A stretch of DNA of 64,000 bases, from NCBI GenBank assembly GCA_003550325.1, contig QKWP01000054.1:329410-393409 (forward strand), written 5' to 3'. Under the pieces are notes generated by a model. That model was not told the origin of the DNA and did not search any database. It saw only the letters and a list, made by a program, of their open reading frames with translations. Shown one piece after another: positions 24,644 through 37,174 of this stretch. The position numbers were made by a program, and so were the translations under genes. The stretch's first letter is position 1. Every line of letters starts with the position of its first letter. The DNA comes from Gigaspora rosea (taxonomy: Eukaryota > Glomeromycota > Glomeromycetes > Diversisporales > Gigasporaceae).

Positions 24644-25096
24644 AACATAGTAAATCGTGGGGAAATTTACTACTGTTTTTTGCCTTTCTTGGAATCTGGA
24701 GTTTCCCAAAGGACAAACCGATTTTCTACTAAGTAAACATCTCTTTTAAATTAAATAAAAATTGTAGAGGAGAAAATTTCGGTCATAATGGCAGGTAAAT
24801 CATTAAAATCGGCCCAGTGTATCATGAGATATGAGCATTTTTGTCTTGCGAATACATGGTGTAAACAAAAAAGTAAACATATAATCGTGAAGACAAAAAT
24901 GCTCATATCTCGCGACCCACTGGGCCGATTTTAAATATTTAACTGCCATTATGACCGAAATTTTCTTCTCTACAACTTTTACTTAATGTAAAAGAGATGA
25001 TTACTTAGTAGAAAATCGGTTCGTCCTTTGGAAAACTCCAGATTCCAAAAAAGGCAAAAAATACATAGTAAACATATCTCCACTGTTTACTATGTT
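24644..25096. repeat. Long foldback element, arms of about 200 bp
   Basis: The ends ACATAGTAAA and inverted ACATAGTAAA start a long inverted repeat. Matching blocks follow in mirrored order: TTTTTTGCC, TCTGGAGTTT, CCGATTTTCTACTAAGTA, AATTTCGGTCATAATGGCAG, ATCGGCCCA and AAAATGCTCATATCTC. The loop is about 40 bp near 24850-24890. It is non-coding, and a transcript through it would form a long hairpin RNA. Confidence 0.8.
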
Positions 25097-25099
25097 TTT

Positions 25100-27680
25100 T
25101 CACTGGTTCTTAGGCGGATCACGAATTAATTTGTTTTATGTTTTGTGTTTATTGCAATTCTTGATTCATTATTCTCATTATTATCGGTAGCTCAAGGAAC
25201 AAATTCTATCCAGACAATTCTTATAAGATTATTTAATCGAACGCACAAGGTTACTTATCAAAAATTGTTAAATTTACAAACATTAGGTCACGCAAAGATG
25301 ATTTTTCGTTTTTGCATTACATGAAATTTGAAACTTGGGTCGGTCGGTCGGATTTTTTTTTTAATTTAATAGAATAATGTTCATATCTAAGGTTAATTTT
25401 TCATTTTGCACAACAAGGAATCAAAAAATTGAGTCGGCAGTCATATTTTTTCCGTCAATCCTATCGGACAATTACGGGAAATTAAGGTCTCCATCGGAGA
25501 CACGGAATGAGAATAGAGGAAAAAAATAAATGACAAAAATCGAACTATTGGCACAATTGGGATCTAAAAAAAAAAGATTTTTTTTTGGAAAAAATTGAAA
25601 AAATGAGTCGGCGGGTAATGCAAATCGAAAAATCAATTTTGCGTGGCCTTTAGTATTAAATAACAAAAATTGATTTAATACATATGCAAAAACTTTTTAT
25701 TAAAATTTATTTGGGCGCAAAAAAAAATTTAATTAATTAATTGACAATCCGTTTAGAATGAGTGAGCCATACATAATAAATTTGGGCGCAAAAAAAAAAA
25801 AAAAGCATTGATTAAAAAATATTAATTAACTATTATATGAACCATGTGGCGGCTTCGTCGCCAAGTTTTACCGAAAAATTAGAGAGTATCAATATTATGT
25901 AACTGCTAATGGTGATTGTAAACCTAAATTTATCGACTTTAATATTTAAAATTGGCTTAATAGACTCTACTAAACCATTGCTTGTAGTGTGTATAAAATT
26001 GGATTCCGAATTTTTTTAGTCCCACACTTATATTTAATAGTATAGTTGTCTAAAAACATCCAAAATTTCCTCATACATTATCGGGTCTATTAAATTGAAT
26101 TTATTAAGCTTTTTTTAAAAAAAATCTACTGACTTAGTTGACTAAACGATTTTATTAATTGACCAACCATTAACTAGTAAATCATTAATAAAGTCTTATA
26201 GTTTAGATTTTAATAGTCTTTGTATCTCTTCACTTGGCCTTGTTTCAATTTCAACTTTAATTTTTAAATTTTTGCCTCACTTTGCACTAGATTAATTCTA
26301 AATTATTGTAAACAACGTCCATTAATTATGTATTACTATATTGCAGATTCAAGTTTTAATTAAGTTTCATAATCACATGGATTTAATTTAAACTTAAAAA
26401 TGATCATCAAATTCTTTCGCTGCGATTTTCATTGTCTTTAATGATCATGCACCTTATGTCGGTTTGCAAAAAGGAGCGACCTGTGATTCCGTGATGGAGA
26501 TATAGATGGGCAACGAAACTGGTGAAGCCCTAGTTTCATCTATGATTCATCAGTTTCGTCACTAACGAAACCATATCAGTCCCATCTATAGATGGTGATA
26601 GTGGAAAAATTTTCTGAGATTTTGATTTCCTGTTGATCATGGTTTTAAGAATATTAGCAATTTAAAATAAATATAACTAATTGAAAATATGAATTAATAG
26701 ACAATTTGAAATTTTCTTGATCATCATCACAAAAATCATTGGGTCACATCTTTTTTTGCAAAGCACTATAACAAATAACATTTATATTTTATTCAAAATC
26801 TTCAAAATTCTCTAAGAATCAAAAAATCTACTAGAATTGGTTGATTTTTCAAGATTTTACATGACATTATGATCTGCAAAGGTCACATCTTTTTGCAATC
26901 CTCTATAATTGTTCATTACATTCCTTAACATGTTTTAATAAGAATTAAGTTCATTTAAGATTATAATAATTATCTTGTGTCTTACATGAGAAATCAAGTT
27001 TTATTTCAAGGGGTTCACATGTTACTTGTGATAGTTATTTAATTAGATACATTTGAACTTTAATCGATATTATATAATTGTATAAGTACATGAGGTCAAA
27101 ATATCTTGTAAATGATCAAGTGCTAATTTTACTGTATTATATATTACCAATTAGAAGCAACTCATGAATAAAAGCCACCACAGACTTTGGAATCAGAACT
27201 TTGACCAAAGTTATTATGTTCTACTAATAAAATTGGACTTGAATAAAAGCTACCCCTTCACTTTGGCTCAAAAAAATTTTCATTTTTTTGCAACATTTTG
27301 GTTGCTTCTATTTGGTAACATATGGATAATACAGTTTGCCAGTATTATTGTATTTTGATTGGTTGTCTAATATCAAAATAAGCTAACAATAATAAATACA
27401 GCTAATAAACAAAATTCTTCATTTTGAAGATCACATGCAAAAATCAAAAATATTACTTAAGAATAAAGTCTGTAGTATTCATAAAAACAATAAAAGGATA
27501 CAATTTTTGTACATACTAATATCAATAATCAATGCATGAAAATTGAAACATAGAATCAAGGATCAGAAAACAGCCACTTATTTTTATTTACTTTCTCAGT
27601 TATTATCTATCTGTTTTTTTTAAAAAAATTGACTTTTTTCTGTATCTTTGAAATTAAATAAACTGACATATGGTTAACAT
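25100..27680. other. Intergenic, no gene seen
   Basis: AT-rich. A small TATAGATGGG palindrome lies at 26508-26588. Short frames (minus 25472-25666, plus 27164-27358) show no recognisable feature. Confidence 0.45.
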
Positions 27681-27699
27681 TAATAATATGCATTAGTGT

Positions 27700-29150
27700 G
27701 TTACATACTGCGTTTTGCCAGAATAGTAAAATTAATAACAGTAACTCGTGATAGAAACTATAATTATTCTAACATGAACTAACTCAACTCTAACTGATTA
27801 TTAGAATAGTGAGCAAGTTCTGTATGAGAATTTTCTCATAATAATTTATGAAAAAATACAATAATTTCAATGCAAACTCAACTTTTAACTGCATTGTCTA
27901 TCAAATACATTTGTAACAGAATTTTTTTATAGTATTTCACAATAGAAATTGCAATAATTCAAATACAAACTAACTTGCCTTTTCATCATTGCCAGAATAG
28001 TGAGTTATGTAGTAGAGTTTTTTATGGTAGAATGATATAAACCACAATACTTATTCCATAATTATATGCTGTATATCACTAGAACAACAAGTAATTTTGT
28101 AACAAAATTGTTTACAATAATTAACAATGTTCTTAATGCAAATTGATTCTAACTACATACTGCAGTCACTGAATGTTTTGTAACAGGATTTTTATAGTAA
28201 TTCATGATAAAAATCATAATTTCAATGCAAATTAACAACTGTAATCATGTATTATGTGTCAAACAGAATTTTTATAGTAACTTATGATAGAATTATGATA
28301 ATTCCAATACAATTAACTTACTTTCATAGTTATTGAAATGGCATACAAGTTTTGTAACAGAACTTTTCAATAACTCACAATAGACATCACAACATTTTAT
28401 TCCAATACAAACCATCTCAACTTTACTTATTTCATATATTAGAATAATGAGTAAGTTTTATAACAAAATTTTTTTTTATAACATGTTAATTTAATGCAAC
28501 TATCTCATAACTACATATTAAGATCACTTAACAGCTAATAAGTCTGATGCACAAAAGAATTTTTTAGCTACAGATTATATACTAAATAAGTTTTGTAACA
28601 GAATATTTATAGCAAAATGATAAAAATTATAATAATTCCAACATATATTAATTTGACCTTTAATCATATATTGAGGTCAATAGGATAATAAGCATGTTCT
28701 GAACAAATTTTTACAGAGCTAATGATGGAATTATAACAAGTTAGCATAATTTTGATCACTATGTATTGTGGTAGCAAGTCATATAGCAAAATCTTTACAG
28801 TAGTCCATGATAGAAATTGCAATAATTCTAATGCAAACCAATTTGACTTAACAACATACTGCAGTCACTGAATTGCAAATAGGTTCTATAACAGATTTTT
28901 TACAGTAATATAATAGAAATCACAATAATTCCAATACAAATTAATAAAAACCTGCGGAAACTAACTTTATATATTATGTTTTGTAAACAATTCTTTTTTA
29001 TAAAAACAAACGTTAGAAATTGCAATAATACTAATGCAAATTGACTCGACCATATGCCGTTTCCATTAGAATACAAAGTTCTTTAACAGGATGTTTACAG
29101 TAACTCATAATAAAAATTACAATAATTCCAACTCAACTACTGTAACAATA
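27700..29150. repeat. Degenerate tandem array, unit about 110 bp
   Basis: About a dozen diverged units share the order AGAAATTACAATAATTCCAA, TACAAACTAACTCAACT, TTAACTACATACTG, AATAGCAAGTAAGTTTTG and TAACAGAATTTTTATAGTA, then ACTCATGAT. The same unit occurs inverted at 36490-37165 and 40319-41390, and again at the mirror positions in the palindrome. It has no open frame. A satellite or a degraded amplified element is possible. Confidence 0.75.
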
Positions 29151-29159
29151 ATACTAGTG

Positions 29160-30690
29160 CAATCTCATTTGTTAATTTTTCGGGGGGCATATCGTTCTGG
29201 CACTTTTAGTTAACTAACCACATGATTGGTCATATCTATTTTTTCAATTGAGTATTTGAAGGAATTTATTTATCTTTTCTTAACTTTTTATTTGTGTTAT
29301 TTTAACCCTTGCTAATATATTTAATTCAATAGGTTACATCACATTAAGGTTATTTGAATTGATATAATAAATAATATGAAAATTATTTTTTTTGAAAATT
29401 ATTTCAAATATGAATTTTAAATTTTGGCCTTATCAAGGGCGCAAGCGATATCCCATTTACACTTGTAACTATATAAAGATGAACCCACCCCGGTAGTTTG
29501 ATATAACTATCACATTAGGTACTGTACGTAGCACTACTATATAAGGCTTATGCGCGTTATTTTAAATATGTTATATTAAATTCAAAAATCAATTCTTATT
29601 TCAAAATACCGCCCATGCGCGTACTCACAGGTTTATTAATTTACGCTCAGGTAGGCATTATTTCACGCTTGGATGGTACTCTTAAATAGTGACACAGGTT
29701 AAATTTGAAATTATTGTCATGGCTGAAATCGATTCTTGGAGAAAATTGGAAATATGTAGTATTAGGGATGGTAATTGAGGAATAGTTGGGTCGAAAAGAG
29801 ATTTGAAGTAAAATAGATGGAGGAAATAAATAAATAAATAAATGATATATATATATTATATATATATAGTATACTTAACGTATAACGATGTCTTCGCATC
29901 GAAGGGTGTGGTCCACGTGATCATGTGGGTTACCGGTTCAATATTGGGAGATAATTTAGCCGATATGCATTAACCTACCAAAGTAAGAGTTAAATTTGAT
30001 TAAAATATGTAATCAATTAAGAGTCAAAATCGTAAGATACAATTATGATGTAATAATAAGTAGTTATATAAGTAAAAGCAAAAAAAAGAAGAGTTTTTTT
30101 AATAAAAAAATAAACCCTCCACCTTCGTATTGAGACGTTGGTGAATTTCTTCGCTTCGGGAACGTAATCACTGGGGACTACGACAATTACCTATTTCCGA
30201 TCGATTATTATTCAAATAATTATATCATGAATGTCTTTAGATACCTTGTTTGATGCAGGGATTTTGGGATTAATTCATGGTTGCGCATGATTATTTTAAT
30301 TGAATGTCAATTAGCTGTTAGTGGGCAATAATGAAGTGGAGTCATGGATCTTGTTAAGCATGTTAATAAAGAAGGAGTGGACGTGCTTAGTCAGTTTTAA
30401 GAATTATTTATCGAGAAATCTGCTATTCTTTTATTCATTATCGTTTGCTTTGTGGTAAAAGGTTGGCCCCGTCGTTTCACCCCACTCACCCGTAGCTGAG
30501 TAGGAATAGTGAATCACTAATGAGGTTTGTTTATCTCTACAAGTGATATAAATCACGTGCTACTAGTAACATTATTTCGCTAATAGCATATTTGAATAAC
30601 GTTAGGGCAATGCTCTTTAAGATCTAGTGGCATTGATATTTTAATAAGTAGACTCTGAGGCTTCAATAGCAGTATAAGGATCTTGATAGG
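29160..30690. other. Intergenic, no gene seen
   Basis: A TA-rich microsatellite at 29846-29872 and no convincing frame. A patch near 29880-29950 has GC-rich blocks (GTGTGGTCCACGTGATCATG) but could not be identified. Confidence 0.45.
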
Positions 30691-30694
30691 ATTA

Positions 30695-30830
30695 CCGTAA
30701 ACTGCCGTATACAAGATCCCCATATATCAGATCCTCCCTAATTTTTCACTATTTATTTTCTTCGTTTTTACTAAATAAATTTTTTTAGTGGATTGTAACA
30801 AACCCGGGTTTTGTATACGGAAGTTTACGG
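30695..30830. mobile_element. 136-bp MITE, TA-flanked (same family as 8427-8540)
   Basis: The ends CCGTAAACTGCCGTATACAA and inverted CCGTAAACTTCCGTATACAA differ at one base in 20. TA flanks both sides (30693-30694 and 30831-30832). No coding content. Confidence 0.85.
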
Positions 30831-30834
30831 TAAG

Positions 30835-33800
30835 TAGCATGTTTACAAGTAGTGTAGGCATAGACTTAGCCAAATAATTTTTTTACCATTAAATCGATTC
30901 TCATAAGACGCTATGTATAATTATTGGCTAGGGGGTTTGTATCACTTGCATCAAAATAAACCATCCAAACAGTTTATAAATACGCCCGCCACAAAATAAT
31001 AAACTCTAACCTTTCTAGTAATTTTTCTGCCCATTTATCCCTCTACGAACATGAATCAATTATTCGTTATTTTAACAGCCGGCTTTCTGAAAGCCACAAA
31101 AAAACAGGTTGTGCTATATTTACTCTGAACTTTTGGCTTTTAAATAGTTTGTACCTTTTCAAACGTAATTGCTAATTTTTATTGTTTGTCTGAGATTATT
31201 TAATTTCCACGTATTATTTTCAGGTTAAGTCTCTGTACTTTACCTGCTCTGAACTAGAGATGCAGGCGAATCATCTCAGTGGATTTTGGTGGCGTATGAC
31301 AAGTTGCGATTATGATTACGGTAAAAATCATGTCTCATAATTAAAACTCATATCGTCCGTAATTAATTAATCAGCGTTGTAACTAATGATGACTAATTAC
31401 TGTAATTGATATTATAGGTACGATTAACTCCGTAGCTACAAGTTTAATATATAATTAATTGTTTTATAATTTAAAATTCTCTTTGCTACAAATTTCACCA
31501 CAATGAAACTACTATGGTTTTAAAGGAATGTACGTTATCCAATCCTTTTATTACAATAAAAAAAAAAAAAAAAAACTCAAAATGACAAAACCAAAAATCC
31601 TTAAATATATTAATAAGCGCTTTTTCCTGAAACTGCAGTTAGATTAATATCTCAAGATCGACAAATTGGATTATTTTGTGCAATATGCACATGTAATACG
31701 TACAGTACATATGAGGAATAAAGGTGAACTACATCATAACAAAATATTATAAAATTCCATCTTACTTTGAATCAAATACTGATACATTATAATTGTTCAA
31801 GAAACCTGTGTATTCACCATCTGAAAAGTACAAAACATCAATATCCTAAAAAGCAAACGTATCACCACCACGAGAAAAACCATCCAAAATCACAATTTAA
31901 GACACCGGGATGTTATAAAACCATTTTCATGTATGTAGTGTCAACAACGAACAGGTTTGTATAAAACCAATTCTAAATTAATGATTAGTTATTTTGTGCA
32001 CTTTGCAGAAAAAAATTGACACTAAGTTTAATTATGAAAACGGGACTTTTAAATGATATGATTAATGAATTTTAAGCAGAATTAACAAAATTATTATAAA
32101 AAATCGGCAGATCTAGCTGGAGATTTTAGTGATATTATCCGTAACAAATTTCTTGCATTTTCTTTTTCTAAACAGAGAAACAAATTAATCTTTATATAGT
32201 ACAAAGTGAATGAAATTATTAGGGATTTTGTTTAGTGATGATACTTTAAGTTATATTTGTAAAAAAAATTCTTACATTTTTTCTACAAAAAGGGCACAAA
32301 ATTAATCTTTAATAACTAAAGTTTTTGTTAAGATAACTTTTTTTAGCTTAAATAAAAATGGTTAAAATGTAAATTTAATTTTTTATTATTGCTTTAATAT
32401 AGCTTTTTAAGTTAAAAATTGATAATTATGGACAAAGTTGGGCGAAATACAACAATGAATTGTACACATAGGATTCAGAGCATGCTTCAGGATTATTTTA
32501 ATACAGCATAGAGGTCACATTTGTACGCATTATACAGAAAGTCTATTTTAATGATGATAAATGTTATTTAAAAGGAATTTGAAACCGCAAATCGATATAT
32601 CAGAATTGGTATATTTGATGCTAAAAATATACCAACAATGATGATAGGTTAGGCTGTAAAAGTGCAGTTTATTCCTAATTCTACAAAGGTATCCAAGAGC
32701 TATTTGTGGACCACTAATTCTAATCTTGAACAATTATCGAACTCATGCATTTGTACTAATTAATGTGTTAACCTTATTATTTAAAAAAACAAAAAAACAA
32801 AGGCTTAATATTTAAATCGTTAGAAGTAATGATAATTTATGGCATACAAGCATTGCAAAATCGAAAAAAGCCAGGCTTTAATATTGTAAATTATAATTTA
32901 CTGTGCATAATTAAATTTTTGGGAAAATTGAATTCAGTATGTTTAAAAGTTAAAAGCCTAAATGCAGGTTTTTTTTTATTTTTTTGACAACACACATAGA
33001 TTCAGGCTTTTAATATTGTTGGAACTACTTTTGGTTGCATGACTAAGGGCAATAATAAGAGACGTGTCTTATTGTTAGATAAAATGACGAGAAGACTCGA
33101 CTATTAAATTTTTCAAGAGCGAAATCTGGTTTTCCCTTAGCGACATGTAATTTGAACCCGTGCTTATATTTTTGTCATACAAGCCACAATACTGCCACTA
33201 TGTTTAATAATATTTAACAATCAATAGAAAACATTTTAACTACTTGATAAACATATATACTTAATTCATAGATACAAAAAACAAAAGCCATCATATTTCA
33301 CATAAGCCGCTTCTATGTTTAATAACAATAGCCACGAAACTCAGTAACTATACTTAGCCCTCTTAACTTTTTAGGTTTCGTTTTCCAATTTGAAGTTTCG
33401 TCTTTCGTCATCACGAAGAAAAGGTTACTATAATGTGCTGAACAAACGATTGAAAAAAAATTTTTATAAGAAAGGAAAAAGTATAGAAACATTTGATAAA
33501 TAAATTTTTTTATGAAACAAGAAATTATAGAAACACTTTATAAAGAAAATTTTTATAATTTTTATGTAAAAAGATTATCACATATAATATTGTAAAAAAA
33601 ATTTTTCCATCTATACAAAATACTAACATATTGGGCAGGTTAAAAGTCCCTCCTTAGTCAGGAACTGTTTATTAATAACTTAAATTACTGAATTCTCATA
33701 TTATTTGAGTGCTACATGTATAATGATCAACAAAGGACCACTTTAGGGACTTTTATTCAACTGGTATAACAAAAAATAAACATCACATCAAAAAGGTCCT

Positions 33801-33934
33801 TTCTAGGGGCTTTCATCCATCCAGTAAAGTATTCCTAAATAAAAAGACGCATAAGTAGGGCTGATTAAACAAATAAATAAATACTCTTGCTTTCTTATTT
33901 GTTTCATACAATTTTTTTTGATTTTTTTTTTTGA
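30835..33934. other. Intergenic, no gene seen
   Basis: AT-rich. The plus frame at 31767-31964 and the minus frame at 32548-32733 show no domain, signal peptide or splice context. An A-run lies at 31558-31575. Confidence 0.45.
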
Positions 33935-34052
33935 TTTTATCAAAGTTTCATATTGACTTTGTTCTCATCGCAAGAATTAAACAATACAATTTTTTTTATT
34001 TCATCAAATTTTCGCACTGACCGTGTTCTCATTGCAAGAATTAAGCATGAAG
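33935..34052 (+). promoter_or_regulatory. Leader region with a tandem duplication before the secreted-protein gene
   Basis: Two copies of a roughly 50-bp block lie one after the other. Each contains an ATCAAA/TTTTC stretch, GACT/GACC, GTGTTCTCAT or GTTCTCATC, then GCAAGAATTAA. The second runs into the start codon at 34047. Duplicated pyrimidine-rich leader DNA may affect transcription start choice; this is an inference. Confidence 0.5.
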
Positions 34053-34512
34053 AGATTCTTTTATATTTCTTTATTGATTGCTCTCGTCCTCCTTATTGTC
34101 ATTGGAAACGGAGGTTTTGTGAATGGAGATGAAGGACCAGAGGAAGATGGTAAATTAACTATATTTAAATTATTGCTACGACTACCGAGACTTACATTAC
34201 TATATTATTTTGCTTTTTTGTCATACTGTATTATCGTATTTATTATTTACTATTTTTATTCAACTATTAAAATATTCTTCTACAGAATCAATTTCATCAT
34301 CATCCGGTGGAACTGGCTCTTCTGAAGAATCCTCCTCGTCTACCTCTACAGGATATCCATCCATTTCAGAAACAGCATCGCCCTCATCCGAATCATCTGA
34401 ATCATCTGAATCATCTGAATCATCTCAATGGGCATCCGCTTCAAATGTCTATTTGGATGGAAGACTTTGGGCAATTATTGGTGTTGCAACCTTCGTTGTG
34501 AACTGGATGTAA
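34047..34512 (+). CDS. Small secreted Ser-rich protein, putative surface-anchored or effector-like
   Basis: Two exons (34047-34149 and 34286-34512) give a 109-residue protein. The intron 34150-34285 has a GTAAAT donor and a TTCTACAG acceptor and joins in frame at a Glu codon. Residues 1-28 (MKRFFYISLLIALVLLIVIG, then NGGFVNG) form a classic signal peptide. The mature part is acidic, then very rich in Ser, Thr and Glu, with four ESS repeats (SESSESSESSESS), a pattern open to O-glycosylation. It ends in a hydrophobic tail (LWAIIGVATFVVNWM) directly after a small-residue stretch, as in GPI-anchored proteins, although the tail is short and ends near the stop. A wall mannoprotein or secreted effector-like role is an inference; no family was recognised. 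An upstream Met at 34023 would add eight residues before the signal peptide; 34047 gives the better signal. Confidence 0.7.
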
Positions 34513-34519
34513 ATAAATA

Positions 34520-35028
34520 TATAAAGAATTGAATACGTAGCAGATGGGATCTTATGATGTTGTTCATTTATCATAATTAACTTACCATCCATCTGTATTT
34601 TGTGTATATAAGAGATTTGATTATTTATTATATAGAATTAAATAAAGATTTTATTGGTAGTTAGTGAAATATTTTTGATTGATTATTATTAACTTACCCC
34701 TGGTGTGATTTCACCTCATTATATGTAGAACCAATCAGATCGTACGAAACATAAGAAAAAAAAATTAAGAAAAAAGCAAAGAATCTTTAAATAACAAAAA
34801 ACTTTATTATAAAACTAGCTTTATGTTTCTAAGTAAAAGTTTTCAGTGTCTAAGTTTGCATATAATATTCTCTCTATCCTAATATAACATTAACCCTAAT
34901 TCTATCCTTTAGTAGTAATTTATTTATTTTAAAAAAAAATATATATATAACAGATAATGAGGTGATATCACGAGTTAAAATTAGTTAAAATCTTTTTGCC
35001 TTTATTTTTTTAATAATGCATTAAAATT
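34520..35028. other. Intergenic, 3' of the secreted-protein gene
   Basis: AATATATAAAGAATTG just after the stop and AATAAAGATTTT at about 34640 are plausible 3'-end signals. No other gene was seen. Confidence 0.4.
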
Positions 35029-35330
35029 AAATGCTCATACCTGGCATATCAGGCCAGGCATTAGTGTCTTGTGCCATACCTGTGCTCATAGGCACAAAAT
35101 TTCTAGACACATCGAGCAGGCACTATAAGGGCACAGGCACAAAAGTGCTAGGCACTAAATGCCAATTAATGCCTAGCATTTTAAATCCACGCTTACAAAA
35201 GTTCCTTGCTAAATGTTTTTATCTGTGCCCATGCCCATGCAAACCGTGCCAAATTTTTGTGCCTGTGCCTGTCCCTTGCTTTATCTATGCTTTTTTTAGG
35301 CATTGGCACAAGTCCGGATTGCAGACCCCT
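35029..35330. repeat. GGCAC/GTGCC-rich block, likely transposon end
   Basis: At least ten GGCAC/GTGCC motifs in both orientations, with a right border TCCGGATTGCAGACCCCTA. This resembles the subterminal repeats of hAT-like elements. The matching left terminus was not found, so the borders are approximate. The frames across it are by-products of the repeats. Confidence 0.5.
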
Positions 35331-35959
35331 AATTAAAATTTATCACTTTATGTTATATGTGGTGAGTATTGTCAAAATTGATTTATCTTTAAGAGCCACG
35401 TAACATCTCCTTAATTTATATCTTTAGGTTAAACTAATACAAGAAACTATTAATATAGTATCGTTAATAGGATCGATGCATTTGACTTTTATCGGTTTAA
35501 TTAAATAAAATATCCGTAATTTCTGCTATAACATCACAACGTATAAAGACGTAAATTGAATCATAAACTCAAATTATGTAATGTAATAAGATTATTAAAT
35601 AAATTAAGACTATTCATTATCTGTATCGTTTTGGACTTACCATTTTCGATTACTAAATGAGTACTTTGCCATTAAACTGCTTTTTTGTTTTCACTTTGGA
35701 AAGCTGTTAATAAAGATCGATTCACTTAACAGTTAACTACTAATTATGCAATTTTAGCTAATCTGATTTATAGTTACACTAGCACCCGACCCGTGGCTTC
35801 GCCATGGAAACTCATAAAAATTTCGAGCTTTATAAGGAATCTGCAATTTTCATTAAGCATAGTTAAATGAGATTGGTAGAATAGTTATTACTCTAAATCG
35901 GGCTACCTTTAAATTTTAAAATGATGTTATTTAGAAAGTACTATCATACTGCTAACAGA

Positions 35960-36210
35960 TATGTCAATAGAAATAATTCAGATTAACATTCTGAAAACAA
36001 ATTAATGCCTTAATTTCACAGCTCATAGCTCGATGAATTTCGAAGCTATTATTATCATGTAATAGTCAAAAAAAAAAGCTTAAGACCTAAGCTTTTTTTG
36101 AATACTAAATAATGTTAATATCTTCGAAATTCACCGAGCTATGAGCTATGAAAGTTAAGGAATTAGTTTTTTTCAGAATGTTAATATGCCTGATTTCTAT
36201 TGACGGCAGC
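35960..36210. repeat. Foldback element, arms of about 85-100 bp
   Basis: The left arm TGTCAATAGAAAT, TTAACATTCTGAAAA, AGCTCATAGCTCGATGAATT and TCGAAG is mirrored on the right with scattered mismatches around a loop near 36050-36115. The loop itself holds an AAGCTTA stem. Just upstream (35780-35815) is a GC-rich CCGTGGCTTCGCCATGG hairpin within CACCCGACCCG, reminiscent of conserved ends of mobile elements; it was not assigned. Confidence 0.65.
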
Positions 36211-36489
36211 CCATATTAGGTTGATATTCTAATTATAATTGATTTTTGAATTTTTTGTAATAAAAAAATCGAGTAAAATATTAAGTTTGTTTAATAAATG
36301 ATCATTAGTTTATATACATACTAAGTCAGAATGAATAAAAAGTAGGTTAATTGTTACCTTAAATACTTCGACCAACTAACAAGGAATTCTTTTGTGAGCT
36401 ATTGTAAAAAATCTGTTATAATACTGTATAACAGATTTGTTAAATATAAAACTAACACAAACTTAATTACATACCATATTATAGCATCG

Positions 36490-37165
36490 GTATGTAATTA
36501 AGGTTGTGTTAGTTTTGTATTGGAATTATTGTAATTTCTATCATGAGTTACTTTATGGAACATAGCTTCTATTCAGGTGGGCACAGTATATAGTTGAGTT
36601 AGTTTGCACTGGAATTGACTCAAGGTTGAGTTAGTTTGAATTAAAACTATTATGATCTCTATTGTGAATTATTTGGGTAAAAAAGTTACTCATTCCAGTA
36701 AGGCCATGCAAATTGATTTTTTGTTTTGCATTACCTGCTGACACATTTTTTCAATTTCTCAAAAAAGTTTTTTTTAGATTCCAACTGTGCCAATTGTTCG
36801 ATTTTTGACATTTATTTTTTTCAGCTATTCTAATTCAGTGTTACCCAATAGAGGCCTTAATTTCCCATAATTTTCCATTATGGCTTATGGAAAAAATATG
36901 ATTGCCAACCTAATTTTTGATTCCTTGTTGTACAAAATGAAAACTTAACATTCGTATAACCTTAGAAGTGAACATGATTCTAATAATTTACAGCAAATTT
37001 AAAAAAACCAACCAACTCATGTTTTTAGATTCCATGTTATGCAAAATGAAAAATCAATTTTGCATAATCTAATATACAGTATGTGGTTAAAGTTGGGTTA
37101 ATGAATTGAAGTTGTATGATTTCTACTGCCAGTTACTGTAGCAAAGCATGCTATTTCAGTAATAC
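36490..37165. repeat. Inverted-orientation part of the roughly 110-bp tandem array
   Basis: Units with TTGGAATTATTGTAATTTCT, ATCATGAGTTA and GTTGAGTTAGTTTG match the 27.7-29.15 kb array on the other strand. The array is cut at 37166 by the DNA transposon and resumes at 40319. Confidence 0.6.
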
Positions 37166-37174
37166 ATAATGTGT

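Noticed and set aside
29880-29960. Possible tRNA from a GGTTCAATATT B-box-like motif
   Set aside because: No matching A-box or cloverleaf pairing could be drawn.
35031-35403. Cys/Pro-rich overlapping frames that look like a small secreted protein
   Set aside because: They come from GGCAC/GTGCC repeats in all frames, with no signal peptide.
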